A DNA stretch of 64,000 bases from Burkholderiales bacterium RIFCSPLOWO2_02_FULL_57_36 (GCA_001770855.1 MESE01000094.1:1-64000); one strand, 5' to 3'. Shown: positions 31,162 through 40,445, counted from the first letter of the stretch. Notes: generated from the letters alone by a model not told the origin. Translations and numbers: made by a program.

Positions 31162-32006
31162 TGGCCGATTTCACGGAAGTCGCGAACGCGCTCGTGACGG
31201 CCATCTCCGCTGTCGTGTATCCCAACGGGACCGCCGCGCCGTCGACTGTCACAGCACCTGTAAAGATATTTCAAGGCTGGCCGCTGCCTGAAACCTTGCG
31301 CACCGATCTGAAAGCCGGAAAGATCCATGTATCGGTCTTTCCGACACCTACCGAACGCGCTTTACCCTCTCACGCTCCTGAGTGGGAAGAGCTGACGGTG
31401 AATGACGCCACAGTGACCCTTGCGATTGACGGCTACACGGTCACGATCGGCGGCACCGCTGCAGCGAATCAAAACGTTATGTTGCTGATCGATGGCGAGC
31501 CGTATGTTTATGCAGTGCAGGCAAGCGACACGCTGACGGCGATTGCAACAGCATTGGCTACCCTTATCAGTGCTGACCGTGCCGCGTCGAGTGTTGGGCC
31601 GGTTCTGACGGTCCCTGACACATTCAGTGTGACAGCCCGAGTCGGCGTGCAAGGAACCAGCATTCGCGAACTGCGCCGGCAGGAAAAGGTATTTCAGATC
31701 AGCGTCTGGGCCAATTGCCATGACCAGCGCGATCCGCTGGCGATCATCGTTGATCGGGCGTTGGCAGGCACCTACCGGTTGACCTTCTCTGACGGCTCGA
31801 AGGGCATGTTGCGATACAGAAGCAGCATTCAGCACGATGATTCGAAACTCGGCATTTATCGCCGGGACATGCTGTACGCGGTGGAATATTCATTAACTGA
31901 AACAAGCACTGACACTCAGGTCGTCACTGCGCAAACAGCCACCAGTTCGATACCGCTTGAATTCGATACCGGTACCGCGATTGGCGAAATAGTCATTAAC
32001 TCGTGA
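31161..32006 (+). CDS. Tail terminator/neck protein
   Basis: This 281-residue protein begins MADFTEVANALVTAISAVVY and contains IHVSVFPTPTERALPSHAPE and FQISVWANCHDQRDPLAIIV, a layout seen in tail-completion proteins of Mu-like phages. The start overlaps the previous stop. The assignment is by pattern and position. Confidence 0.6.
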   Translation: MADFTEVANALVTAISAVVYPNGTAAPSTVTAPVKIFQGWPLPETLRTDLKAGKIHVSVFPTPTERALPSHAPEWEELTVNDATVTLAIDGYTVTIGGTAAANQNVMLLIDGEPYVYAVQASDTLTAIATALATLISADRAASSVGPVLTVPDTFSVTARVGVQGTSIRELRRQEKVFQISVWANCHDQRDPLAIIVDRALAGTYRLTFSDGSKGMLRYRSSIQHDDSKLGIYRRDMLYAVEYSLTETSTDTQVVTAQTATSSIPLEFDTGTAIGEIVINS

Positions 32007-32013
32007 GGTCAAT

Positions 32014-32157
32014 ATGAAACTCGTTGTTACCAGTGCTTTTGCCGACTATAAGCGTGGCGAAGAAATTAAAGATCCAGAAGCGATCAAAAAGATTCTTGCT
32101 GGCGATCAAGCTCAATACGTGGTCAAGGTGGCGGTCGAGCCAAAAGCAGCGAAGTAA
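32014..32157 (+). CDS. 47-residue Mu-type small tail protein
   Basis: The frame MKLVVTSAFADYKRGEEIKD... ends at the TAA at 32155-32157. It starts after GTGAGG. A small gene just before the sheath gene is common in Mu-like tail operons. Function unknown. Confidence 0.65.
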   Translation: MKLVVTSAFADYKRGEEIKDPEAIKKILAGDQAQYVVKVAVEPKAAK

Positions 32158-32177
32158 TTCGTAGCAATCCAGTTAGG

Positions 32178-32200
32178 AACCCGCCGCGCGCGGGTTTTTT
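32178..32200 (+). terminator. Terminator before the sheath gene
   Basis: The hairpin AACCCGC-CGC-GCGGGTT (with a flanking GC) is followed by TTTT. It lies inside the late operon. Confidence 0.8.
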
Positions 32201-32248
32201 CGTTTATTTGGCCTCTTTTCAGAGGCTCTTCTTTTAGTGGAGGCTTCA

Positions 32249-33775
32249 ATGCCAGTTGTCCAACAAGGCCAGATCAACACGACGGCATTGATCGTGCCCG
32301 ACTTGTATGTCCAGATCGTGCCGCCGCAGGTTTCACTACTGAACGGCATTCCTACCAATATTCTCGGCATCGTCGGGACCGCAACCTGGGGACCGGTCAA
32401 TTCTCCATCGGTGGGCGGCTCGATGTCCGACTACGCACGCATTCACGGTCAGATCCAGAATCGCAAGTACGATATGGGTACGATCGTGGCCACGGCCGTA
32501 TTGCAAGGTGCCGCGAACTTCCGATTTGTGCGTGTGACCGATGGTACCGACGTGGCCGCATCGATTCTCGTACAAACGGACTGCATCACGTTCACCGCGA
32601 AACACACTGGCACGACAGGCAACAGTATTCAGGTAACGATTGCGGCTGGCAGTCAGGCGAGCACCCACCGCGTCACCGTTGCATTGCCTGGCTTCCAGCC
32701 GGAAGTGTTTGACAACATCGGCGGATCCGGCAACGCGCTTTGGGTAGCGATTGCTGCGGCGATAAACAACGGCAACGGCGCGCTACGTCCGGCGTCAGAA
32801 CTGATTGTCGCGACGGCCGGTGCTGGAATCACGGCGCCAACTCTCGCGACGCACACGCTCGCGTCTGGGACAGACGGCGTAACCACGATCACATCATCGG
32901 TTCTGCTTGGTGCTGATACAACGACCCGTAGCGGTATGTACAGCCTGCGTAATACCGGCGTATCGATCGGTGTTCTGGCAGATTGCGACGCGTCGGCATC
33001 ATGGACCACGCAGGTGAGTTTCGGATTGTCCGAGGGCGTCTACATGATCGGTGTCGGCCCTTCAGGCGATACGATCTCAAATGCCGCTACCGTCAAAGCG
33101 ACGGCCGGGATCGACAGCTATGCGTTCAAACTGCTACACGGCGATTGGATCTACTTCCTTGATACCGTGAACGCGGTCACGCGCGTCGTCTCGCCGCAAG
33201 GTTATGTGGCCGGCTGGTTGGCCAATGCATCGCCTGAGCAGTCTTCCCTGAATAAGCAACTGTACGGGATCGTTGCCACGCAACGCAGCGCACAGAACCG
33301 GGTTTATTCCGGTGCCGAGCTCCAACTGTTGGGCCAAGCCAATATCGACCTGATCACCAATCCAGTGCCGGGCGGTTCGTACTTCGGCGCGCGATTCGGC
33401 CATAACAGCTCCAGCAACCCAGTCATTAACGGTGATAACTACACCCGGATGACGAACTACATCGCCTACACGCTGAACGGCGGCATGGGGCGGTTCGTCG
33501 GGAAGTTGCAAGGCACTTCGCCAACGGACCCGACACGCTCGCAGGCGAAAGCCACTGTCGATTCATTCCTCGCAGGCATGAAACAACAAAACATGATCGA
33601 TGATTCCTCTACGATCTGCGACTTGACCAACAACATCGCATCGCGCATCGCGCTGGGCTATATGCAGATGGATGTCAAAGTCCGATACCTGTCCGTGGTT
33701 GAAAAATTCCTCATAAATCTTGAGGGTGGCCAGTCAGTCCAGGTCGCGCGCACCAGCACAGCAACACAAGCCTAA
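32249..33775 (+). CDS. Contractile tail sheath protein
   Basis: This 508-residue protein has the N-terminal pattern of Mu L-like sheath proteins (PPQVSLLNGIPTNILGIVGT, residues about 25-44) and a C-terminal domain with SFLAGMKQQNMIDD and DVKVRYLSVVEKFLINLEGG. It defines the phage as a myovirus. The ATG at 32249 follows GTGGAGG. It is 55 bp before the tube gene. Confidence 0.92.
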   Translation: MPVVQQGQINTTALIVPDLYVQIVPPQVSLLNGIPTNILGIVGTATWGPVNSPSVGGSMSDYARIHGQIQNRKYDMGTIVATAVLQGAANFRFVRVTDGTDVAASILVQTDCITFTAKHTGTTGNSIQVTIAAGSQASTHRVTVALPGFQPEVFDNIGGSGNALWVAIAAAINNGNGALRPASELIVATAGAGITAPTLATHTLASGTDGVTTITSSVLLGADTTTRSGMYSLRNTGVSIGVLADCDASASWTTQVSFGLSEGVYMIGVGPSGDTISNAATVKATAGIDSYAFKLLHGDWIYFLDTVNAVTRVVSPQGYVAGWLANASPEQSSLNKQLYGIVATQRSAQNRVYSGAELQLLGQANIDLITNPVPGGSYFGARFGHNSSSNPVINGDNYTRMTNYIAYTLNGGMGRFVGKLQGTSPTDPTRSQAKATVDSFLAGMKQQNMIDDSSTICDLTNNIASRIALGYMQMDVKVRYLSVVEKFLINLEGGQSVQVARTSTATQA

Positions 33776-33795
33776 TTTTCATTAATCGCAGCATG

Positions 33796-33815
33796 CCGCC
33801 TTCGGGCGGTTTTTT
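33796..33815 (+). terminator. Terminator between sheath and tube genes
   Basis: CCGCC-TTCG-GGCGG is a stable UUCG-type hairpin followed by TTTTTT. It may lower tube expression or depend on antitermination. Confidence 0.85.
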
Positions 33816-33829
33816 CTTTGGAGGCTCAC

Positions 33830-34267
33830 ATGCCTGTTGCTGGTCAAACAATTGGTAAGGACGTCCGGCTGGTCATTGTGACCGCATCCGGCACGCTGGA
33901 TATTCCGCCTGCAGCAATCACGTCATTTGATGCGCAGCCGGAAACGACAAACGAAAAGCGCATCGGAATGGACGGCGAAGCGCGTCATATTGTCACCCAT
34001 GCAGGTTGGAAAGGATCGTTCGAAGTCGACCGTTTCAATAGCCTGCTCGAAGATTTCTGGGCAGCTGCGGAGGCTTCCTATTACGCCGGCGTGAATATGC
34101 CATTCGGATATATCCAGGAGACGATTCAGGAGCCGAACGGCGGCATCACACAATACCGGTATGAAAAGGTTGTTCTGGATCTGAAGGACCTCGGCAAGAA
34201 AGAAGGCGATAAAACTGTGAAGATGAAGATGGACTTCATGGCATCGCGCCGCATCAAAAACCAGTAA
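33830..34267 (+). CDS. Tail tube protein
   Basis: This 145-residue protein follows the sheath gene, the usual order. It has the beta-rich plan of Mu-type tube proteins (GQTIGKDVRLVIVTASGTLD, VKMKMDFMASRRIK). It starts after TTGGAGG. It should form the inner channel of the contractile tail. Confidence 0.85.
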   Translation: MPVAGQTIGKDVRLVIVTASGTLDIPPAAITSFDAQPETTNEKRIGMDGEARHIVTHAGWKGSFEVDRFNSLLEDFWAAAEASYYAGVNMPFGYIQETIQEPNGGITQYRYEKVVLDLKDLGKKEGDKTVKMKMDFMASRRIKNQ

Positions 34268-34328
34268 TTTTCATCGTTCGATCGCGGGCCGGATCCTTTC
34301 CGGCCGTTCAACTATCTAAGGACCCGCC

Positions 34329-34709
34329 ATGACTACCCCCAAAGTCACCATTCAGAAACCGTCTGAGCAAATCCTTGCTGCCGCAGCTAGCGATATTCAA
34401 ACCGTAACAGCCGGATCAATGATCCTTGGATTGAAAAAGCCAAATGTGCTGCAACAGTATCGCGTCGTCGAGATGGTCGGGGACTCTGCAAAGAATCAGG
34501 TCTACATGGCCATGATCATGCCGCTTTTCTGGATCGTGCAGATCCACGGCGAGCCGCAGCCGATGCCTTCAACCAAGCGCGAGCTCGAAGCTTTGATTCA
34601 ACGGCTCGGTGATGCAGGGATCGAAGCGTTGATGACGCACTTCAGCCCTAAGGATGAAGATCAGGCTGCGGACGGCAACGACGCGGAGACTGAAAACGTA
34701 AAAAACTAG
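34329..34709 (+). CDS. Tail assembly chaperone (short form, gpG-like)
   Basis: This 126-residue protein (MTTPKVTIQKPSEQILAAAA) lies between tube and tape measure, the place of gpG-type chaperones. It ends at TAG right after the slippery sequence A-AAA-AAC (34700-34706). A -1 shift there yields a 182-residue long form. The two forms are expected to help tape-measure folding in a fixed ratio. Confidence 0.85.
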   Translation: MTTPKVTIQKPSEQILAAAASDIQTVTAGSMILGLKKPNVLQQYRVVEMVGDSAKNQVYMAMIMPLFWIVQIHGEPQPMPSTKRELEALIQRLGDAGIEALMTHFSPKDEDQAADGNDAETENVKN

Positions 34710-34724
34710 CTCGGAACCCCGAGC
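34700..34724 (+). other. Programmed -1 ribosomal frameshift site
   Basis: The heptamer A-AAA-AAC is in the reading-frame phase required for a tandem -1 slip. It is directly before the stop codon. A hairpin (GCTCGG/CCGAGC, 34709-34724) begins 3 nt after it. This meets the usual definition of the tail-chaperone frameshift signal. Confidence 0.85.
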
Positions 34725-34876
34725 TTCGGCAGGGTTGTTACCTGATCAGCAAAGGGGTTCCGTTCGACGTCGCGTTTTCAATGCCGTCTGTACTTGCAGC
34801 GGCGATGTCCATCTGCTTCGGTGAGTTCGATGGCAGCGAGTTTAACTACGGCGAGATGTGCTGGAAGGAGAAGTAA
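34706..34876 (+). CDS. Tail assembly chaperone frameshift extension (gpGT-like)
   Basis: The -1 frame is open for 56 codons to the TAA at 34874-34876 and encodes NPELRQGCYLISKGVPFDVA...CFGEFDGSEF. The composition looks like protein while other frames do not. It has no start of its own, so it is made only as a fusion with the upstream frame. Confidence 0.8.
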   Translation, partial: LARNPELRQGCYLISKGVPFDVAFSMPSVLAAAMSICFGEFDGSEFNYGEMCWKEK

Positions 34877-35353
34877 ATGCGAGAGTTCAACGATCTGTCT
34901 TCCTTCATCCTGCATTTCGCCACGCTGGAAGTTGCAGTACAAAAAAGCGCTGAGCGCGCGCTTGACCGCTCACTGCAAGTGATTGAAGAGACCGCCAAGG
35001 CTGAGATTGGACATTATCAGCCGGCAGCAGGTCCGTTCAATGAATGGGCGCAGTTAGCTGAAAGCACTCTCAAGCATCACGAGCGCATGGGCGTTGGCGA
35101 CTCACCACTGCTTGTGACCGGCGAGCTCTACGCTAGCATTGAACACGAGCGCAGCGGTGGTGAAGGTGTCGTCGGCACCAAGCTGGAAAAAGGCAAATGG
35201 CAGGAGTTCGGGACAGACAAGATTCCACCACGGCCGTTCATGGGGCCTGCAGCGTACGTGAATAAAGAGAATATCGAAAAGATTATGGCGCGCGGTGTGA
35301 CGGCCGGACTGATCGGCGGTAACGCGCTCTTAGGTCACGACATCACGAAGTAG
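34877..35353 (+). CDS. Phage morphogenesis protein (Mu gpG/HK97 gp10-like)
   Basis: This 158-residue protein starts directly after the chaperone extension. It has KWQEFGTDKIPPRPFMGPA (about residues 109-127), a motif of virion morphogenesis and HK97-gp10-type proteins, with an N-terminal helix. It probably acts in tail completion. The gene order is slightly unusual, as this class is often upstream of the sheath. Confidence 0.7.
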   Translation: MREFNDLSSFILHFATLEVAVQKSAERALDRSLQVIEETAKAEIGHYQPAAGPFNEWAQLAESTLKHHERMGVGDSPLLVTGELYASIEHERSGGEGVVGTKLEKGKWQEFGTDKIPPRPFMGPAAYVNKENIEKIMARGVTAGLIGGNALLGHDITK

Positions 35354-35547
35354 AGCGCCATCAGAAGGCCTGCGAGTGCAGCCAGGCTGATGCTGATCGT
35401 CAGCATGCTCATGACCGCGATGAATAACCGGGTGGCCAATGGCATTTGGCATTTGAAGAACTGAAGCTTCGGGCCACGGACATTCGGATACTGGATGAAG
35501 CTGAATCGATCAGCGGCCCATTCATGCAAGCGATTGAAAATCTTCAT
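35335..35547 (-). CDS. Antisense small membrane protein (possible moron)
   Basis: This 70-residue frame on the minus strand begins MKIFNRLHEWAADRFSFIQY and ends with one or two strong membrane helices (TRLFIAVMSMLTISISLAAL). It lies inside the tail operon on the opposite strand and overlaps the preceding gene's end by 19 bp. Its ribosome-binding site is weak. The hydrophobic pattern is the main support. Confidence 0.45.
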   Translation of the reverse strand: MKIFNRLHEWAADRFSFIQYPNVRGPKLQFFKCQMPLATRLFIAVMSMLTISISLAALAGLLMALYFVMS

Positions 35548-35558
35548 TAGGAACATCC

Positions 35559-35861
35559 ATGTTAGGTCGAAAGCAAAGCCCGGAAACAATCGAAAAGAGG
35601 ATAGCACCTTTGCGGGGTAGGCCGTTATCCGAGGCTCACAAGAAAGCGCTCGGAGATAGCAAGCGTGGCAGGCCAAGACCCGACGTAAAAGACTGGGCAC
35701 CAGCCAAGTTTTGCAGGTTCGATGGCGCCACGGTGGCAAGCATTCGCACTGACCGCAAGAATGGTCTGACGTATAGAGCGATCGCAGAAAAATATTCCTG
35801 CAGTATTTCCACCGCTCATTTCGCAGTGAACGGCACCGGCATTTATTACGCGAACATTTGA
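35559..35861 (+). CDS. NUMOD3-containing small protein (homing-endonuclease-like)
   Basis: This 100-residue, basic protein begins MLGRKQSPETIEKRIAPLRG and repeats the RGRPLSEAHKKALGDSKRGR pattern, the NUMOD3 DNA-binding module of homing endonucleases. It ends in a resolvase-type helix-turn-helix (TYRAIAEKYSCSISTAHFAV). No nuclease catalytic domain is present, so it may be a DNA-binding remnant. It is inserted between tail genes and has its own AGGAA ribosome site. Confidence 0.65.
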   Translation: MLGRKQSPETIEKRIAPLRGRPLSEAHKKALGDSKRGRPRPDVKDWAPAKFCRFDGATVASIRTDRKNGLTYRAIAEKYSCSISTAHFAVNGTGIYYANI

Positions 35862-35870
35862 GGAAATAAT

Positions 35871-37772
35871 ATGTGGGATGCATATAAGGTCGCAGTCCGT
35901 CTTACGCTCGTAAATCACGTCAGCACCGCCTTAGTCGCGATTACCTCACAATTGGGCGGCGTCAATAGAAGTTTTATTGGTGCAAATGCCAGCGCCACGC
36001 TGCTGGAGCGCAAGCTACTCGACATCAAGCGCCTTGGTCTCGTAGGTGGTGGGTTGGCTGCTGTCGGATTTGGTGGTTTGGCGCTGATGAAGGGCCCGCT
36101 GAATGCAGCAAAGGACTACGAAACTGCGTTTGCGCGATTCAAGACGCTGAACTTGGGCGATGTCGTGAATCGCCAGGCCAATTCATTTGCACTTGGCACA
36201 AAGGCCTTCGGCGCGTCGAATAAAGACCTGATGGAGACCTTGCGGGAATCGGTCGGCATGTTCGGCGACATCAATACCGCCATGGCAGTCGCACCGAAAT
36301 TAGCAGAGCTCAACGCCGCCAACTCAACGCTCTTCAGCGGCAAGATTGGCAAACTCGACACCGGCGCAGTCCGGTCGATCATGCGCTTCAACGATATGCG
36401 CGGATTGACTGACAGCAAAGCAGATTTCATGCGTGGTCTCGACCTGTCGCAGAAAATGGTTACCGGATCCGGCGGTGCGCTCAAGTTTGGCGACCTTGAA
36501 GCTATGGCGAAGCGGGGCGGCGCAGCTTTCAAGGGACTGAGTGATGACGGCATCATGATGCTGGCCACAATCGCTCAGGAACAAGGTGGGCATTCGACCG
36601 GCACGGCCCTGATGAGCATGTACCAGAACTTGATCGCCGGTCGCACGACGAAAAAGACCATGGCAGCGCTGGCCGGCGCCGGATTGGCTGAACTCGGTTC
36701 TGTAACGCATGGCAGCGTTGGCGGCAAAGAATACAAAACCACGCAAATCACCAGCATCAAGGGTGAAGAACTATTGCGCACAAATCCCGGCGCCTGGCTG
36801 ATGGAATACGTTGTTCCGGCAGCCAAAAAGGCAGGCGCAAAAACAGATTCTGAAGTCATCAAATTTGCAAATAGCCTGCTGTCGAACCGCACCGGTTCAA
36901 ATATGGCTGCGACGTTCACCACGCAACAATTTCAGGCGATGCGTGACTTTGAGATGGTCAAGGGCGCCATGGGTGTAGATGGCACGATCAACGCTAGCAA
37001 AAACACGCTGGCAGGCCGGGAAGGCGATTTGCGTGCGAAGTGGCAAAACTCGCTCAATGCGCTGGGAACAACGATCTTACCGCTGGCGATCAAGATGGTC
37101 GATGGGCTTTCGTCGGCGCTGCAAACATTCACACAGTTTGCAAGGATGAATCCAGGCATAACCAAAGCAATGGCGTTGGGATTTGTGGCGTTGGCGAGCG
37201 CAATGGCCTTTGGCGGTACGCTCTTGTTGCTCATCGCTGGATTTAAAGGTCTCTCCCTTGCAATTGGCGTTATGGGCGGCGTCGGCGGATTGCCGATGGT
37301 GGGTGCTGCTCTAACCGCACTGCTGGGGCCTGTTGGATTAGTCGTGCTTGCTCTCGGCACTCTCCTGGCAGCAGCGTATGCCTTTAGGCCGATGAGCCAA
37401 GGTGAGATAGATGGCCATAAAACCGATGGCGGCGTGAAGCTGACACCCGATGCCTTGGCGCGATCTAAGGCAATGGGCTGGAACCTGCCTGAATGGAAAC
37501 CGCCGGAAAACTCAACCGGTTTTGGCCCGAAGGTCTCCTTGAAAGAAAATCCACACGGTTACTACGCGCGGCAAAGACCAGACTATGTCCCGCCTCCCGT
37601 AAAAGAGGCTGCCGGCGGTAAGCAAGGGGATGTCTTTCTTGATGGACAGAAGGTAGGTCAAATCGTCAGCAAGCATCAAGAAAAAGCCATGGCGCGTCCA
37701 CCATCCGGTATGAGCGTTTTCGATCCATCAATGAACATGCGAGCTCTCGGCTCCGGATTTTCTGGGCTCTAA
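35871..37772 (+). CDS. Tape measure protein
   Basis: This 633-residue protein has the TP901-type tape measure pattern: coiled N-terminus, a middle with YETAFARFKTLNLG and repeated helical segments, and a hydrophobic block (about residues 425-505) likely to act in membrane penetration. Tail length scales with it. It is preceded by the chaperone and followed by baseplate genes, as expected. The length is short for a long-tailed myovirus. Confidence 0.85.
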   Translation: MWDAYKVAVRLTLVNHVSTALVAITSQLGGVNRSFIGANASATLLERKLLDIKRLGLVGGGLAAVGFGGLALMKGPLNAAKDYETAFARFKTLNLGDVVNRQANSFALGTKAFGASNKDLMETLRESVGMFGDINTAMAVAPKLAELNAANSTLFSGKIGKLDTGAVRSIMRFNDMRGLTDSKADFMRGLDLSQKMVTGSGGALKFGDLEAMAKRGGAAFKGLSDDGIMMLATIAQEQGGHSTGTALMSMYQNLIAGRTTKKTMAALAGAGLAELGSVTHGSVGGKEYKTTQITSIKGEELLRTNPGAWLMEYVVPAAKKAGAKTDSEVIKFANSLLSNRTGSNMAATFTTQQFQAMRDFEMVKGAMGVDGTINASKNTLAGREGDLRAKWQNSLNALGTTILPLAIKMVDGLSSALQTFTQFARMNPGITKAMALGFVALASAMAFGGTLLLLIAGFKGLSLAIGVMGGVGGLPMVGAALTALLGPVGLVVLALGTLLAAAYAFRPMSQGEIDGHKTDGGVKLTPDALARSKAMGWNLPEWKPPENSTGFGPKVSLKENPHGYYARQRPDYVPPPVKEAAGGKQGDVFLDGQKVGQIVSKHQEKAMARPPSGMSVFDPSMNMRALGSGFSGL

Positions 37773-37774
37773 TC

Positions 37775-38737
37775 ATGGCTGATACCTTTCTGTTTCTTGG
37801 CGACTTCCTTTTTGAGGAACAGGAGATCCCTGAGCGCATCCCGCTGGGTGGCGCTCAAGCGCTGGTCATTCACCGGTTTCCGGGCGGGGCAAAGGTTGTC
37901 CAGGCGATGGGGCGGGACGACGCGCCTATTGCTTGGTCCGGGCTGTTCACTGGCGGCAATTCACTCGAGCGCGCCCGCTATCTCGATTTGATGCGCGTCC
38001 GCGGCAAATCTGTGAGGCTGACATTCTTCGAATTTGACTACAACGTCGTTATTCGCAGTTTCATCTTCACGGTCGAGCGGTTTTATCGTGTGTCGTACAC
38101 GATCGAACTCGAAGTGGTGCAGGACAACACACAGCCGCAGACGTCTTTCCCACCGGTCGCGTTCAATCCTGCAGTCGCAGAGGATTTGGCCACCGCTTTG
38201 GCTCTGGGAGGCGAGATTGAGGATGACACGCTGTCCGGGTTGCTGTCGACCATGGACAACGCGATCACGGCCGTATCCGATTTTGCGAAAACCACTCAGG
38301 AAACCATCAATGGCGTGTTGGCACCGGTGTCCGCAGTGATGCAACGCGTTGATACGATGATTGGTACGGTGGCGAATACAATCAATTCAGTAACAACAAT
38401 GGGTGGGGTTTTGCCGAATAACCCGATCGCACAGCAGGCGTCTGGATTGATTGAACAAGTAACCGCATTCTCCCAATCTTCAAAGCTCTACCAACTGCGG
38501 TCTGTTGCCAGCCGGATTCAAACAAATCTTAACCTGATCGGCGCCGGGCCAAATGTCAGAACCGTGACTGTTGGCGGTGGAACGCTTTTTGACGTGGCGG
38601 CGCGTGAGTATGGTGATCCGTCGCTATGGAGTGCCATTGCTCAGGCGAACAAGTTGACGGAGACGACCATCTCTTCCATCACAAATCTGATAATTCCGAA
38701 CAATCCGCAAAGTAATGGCGGCGTCATTCCTCAATGA
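37775..38737 (+). CDS. Baseplate/tail protein with C-terminal LysM-like segment
   Basis: This 320-residue protein starts 3 bp after the tape measure. The C-terminus (VTVGGGTLFDVAAREYGDPS followed by LWSAIAQANKLTE) is LysM-like, as in gp53-type and DNA-circularisation-type baseplate proteins that bind the hub or peptidoglycan. The N-terminus resembles a tail-hub domain (RFPGGAKVVQAMGRDDAPIA). It overlaps the next gene by 4 bp. Confidence 0.75.
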   Translation: MADTFLFLGDFLFEEQEIPERIPLGGAQALVIHRFPGGAKVVQAMGRDDAPIAWSGLFTGGNSLERARYLDLMRVRGKSVRLTFFEFDYNVVIRSFIFTVERFYRVSYTIELEVVQDNTQPQTSFPPVAFNPAVAEDLATALALGGEIEDDTLSGLLSTMDNAITAVSDFAKTTQETINGVLAPVSAVMQRVDTMIGTVANTINSVTTMGGVLPNNPIAQQASGLIEQVTAFSQSSKLYQLRSVASRIQTNLNLIGAGPNVRTVTVGGGTLFDVAAREYGDPSLWSAIAQANKLTETTISSITNLIIPNNPQSNGGVIPQ

Positions 38738-39858
38738 TCAATCAACCGAATCCACAGAGCGCGGCCCAGCAGCCGCGCGCGCTGGTCTATGCGAATGGCG
38801 ACCTGGTCGCGCAGGTATTGTCGTTTCAGGTTGATAACAATTCGTTTTTTCAGGCGGACACGTTCCGATTAACACTCGCACTGGCCAGCCAGCCTGTCGA
38901 TCGAGGCCTTGACTGGTGGGCCTTGCAGGAAAAGCTGGAGATGGAGTTTCTGATTGGCTTCCCTGCCGATCCGGACAATTTTACAAAACAGGAGCTGACC
39001 AGCTTCCTCGTCGGGTATGTTGACGACATCGAGTTTGACGAGATCGACGACGTGCTAATTTTATCTGGGCGTGATCTGACGTCAAAATTAATCGACTACA
39101 AGCGATCGATTTCGTTTGTTGGTGAGTTGACCGCATCAGGCGTGGTGACGCAGATAGCGATCGAGCGTGGCTTGACTCCGATTGTGACGCCAACGCAAAA
39201 GCCTGTTGGATCGTATTACCAAATCTTCCACAAGCTCATCGCATCGGACTCGACCTACTGGGACATCGTCACCAAGCTTGCACAGATCGAACGCTATCAA
39301 GTTTATGTCAAGGGAAGTGAACTGCATTTCGAGCCACGTACGGCACCGGATTCAGACCCCTATGTCATCCGTCGGCAGAAGCCAACTGACGATCGAGGCT
39401 ACCCGATCATCAATGCAACCAAATTGAAATTCACGCGCAATTTGTCGATCGCTAAGGATCTAAAGGTTCGGATTATTTCGTTTGATCAGAAGACAAAGCA
39501 AAAGGTCGAGGAAACGGCCCAGCGGACCAGGGTTTATAACAAAACGACAAGCAAAGCGACGAAATTCAGCGAGGTGCAGGAATATGTCTACAACCTGCCG
39601 AATCTGACCCCCGACCAGGCAAAGCGCCGCGCGCAGGCGATTTTGGAAGAGTTGAGCCGGCATGAAATGAACATGCATGCTGAAATGCCTGGCGACATCT
39701 TATTGACAGCGCAAAACCTTATTAAGGTGGAGGGCACAGGAACGGTGTTAGATCAACCTTATTACGCGTCAACGATCACGCGCATGTACGATTTTTCCGA
39801 TCACGGTTTCAAGATGCACGTCGAAGGCAAGAACCAAACACCGAACAATCCATCATGA
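38734..39858 (+). CDS. Baseplate hub protein (Mu P/gp27-like)
   Basis: This 374-residue protein has the hub pattern: a first barrel domain (DTFRLTLALASQPVDRGLDW), GYVDDIEFDEIDDVLILSGR (about residues 93-112), and a C-terminal barrel. It should form the trimeric hub that carries the spike. It overlaps the spike gene by 4 bp. Confidence 0.85.
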   Translation: MINQPNPQSAAQQPRALVYANGDLVAQVLSFQVDNNSFFQADTFRLTLALASQPVDRGLDWWALQEKLEMEFLIGFPADPDNFTKQELTSFLVGYVDDIEFDEIDDVLILSGRDLTSKLIDYKRSISFVGELTASGVVTQIAIERGLTPIVTPTQKPVGSYYQIFHKLIASDSTYWDIVTKLAQIERYQVYVKGSELHFEPRTAPDSDPYVIRRQKPTDDRGYPIINATKLKFTRNLSIAKDLKVRIISFDQKTKQKVEETAQRTRVYNKTTSKATKFSEVQEYVYNLPNLTPDQAKRRAQAILEELSRHEMNMHAEMPGDILLTAQNLIKVEGTGTVLDQPYYASTITRMYDFSDHGFKMHVEGKNQTPNNPS

Positions 39859-40445
39859 TGAACGGACAGCAAAACCTGATGCGCCAGCTTGCACAGATGT
39901 CAACGCAAGAACAGGCGAAAACGACGATTTGCACCGTCACAAGCTACGATCCGAATGCCTACAGCGCGAAGGTGATGTCGCCCAGTGGGCAGGAGACCGG
40001 ATGGCTTCCTGTCACGTCGGCATGGAGCGGGAACGGATGGGGCATTTTCTGCCCTCCAACATCTGGCGACATGGTTGAAGTCCAGTTTCAGGATGATGGC
40101 AACGAAGCCGGATTCATCTGCGGTCGCTTCTTCAATGATCAGGACCGGCCGCTTGCTGTTCCAAGCGGTGAACTGTGGCTGGTGCATGAAAGCGGTGCAT
40201 TCTTCAAGCTGCTGAACGATGGCAAGGCGACGTTTTCTGATGCCAATGGCGCTTCCGTCACCCTCAATGGCGACGGAACCATCACCTCGGCTGCTATCAC
40301 GTGGAACCATGCCGGCGCTTTCAATGTAGATGGAACAATCACTGCAACTGAAGATGTGATTGCAGCCGACATCAGTCTAGTGGAACACCCGCACGACGGG
40401 GTAACGCCAGGCGCAGGACAAAGTGGAGTTCCGATACCAACATGA
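39855..40445 (+). CDS. Baseplate spike (gpV-like)
   Basis: This 196-residue protein has an OB-fold domain (TTICTVTSYDPNAYSAKVMS, PPTSGDMVEVQFQDDGNEAG), repeated beta-helix turns (NGASVTLNGDGTITS, AFNVDGTITATEDVIAAD) and a C-terminal HPH-containing tip (VEHPHDGVTPGAG) like the metal-binding apex of P2 gpV. It punctures the outer membrane. Confidence 0.85.
   Translation: MMNGQQNLMRQLAQMSTQEQAKTTICTVTSYDPNAYSAKVMSPSGQETGWLPVTSAWSGNGWGIFCPPTSGDMVEVQFQDDGNEAGFICGRFFNDQDRPLAVPSGELWLVHESGAFFKLLNDGKATFSDANGASVTLNGDGTITSAAITWNHAGAFNVDGTITATEDVIAADISLVEHPHDGVTPGAGQSGVPIPT

Noticed and set aside
35548-35883. Upstream extension of the antisense membrane frame to 35883
   Set aside because: It overlaps the NUMOD3 gene and has Cys/Arg-rich non-protein-like sequence.
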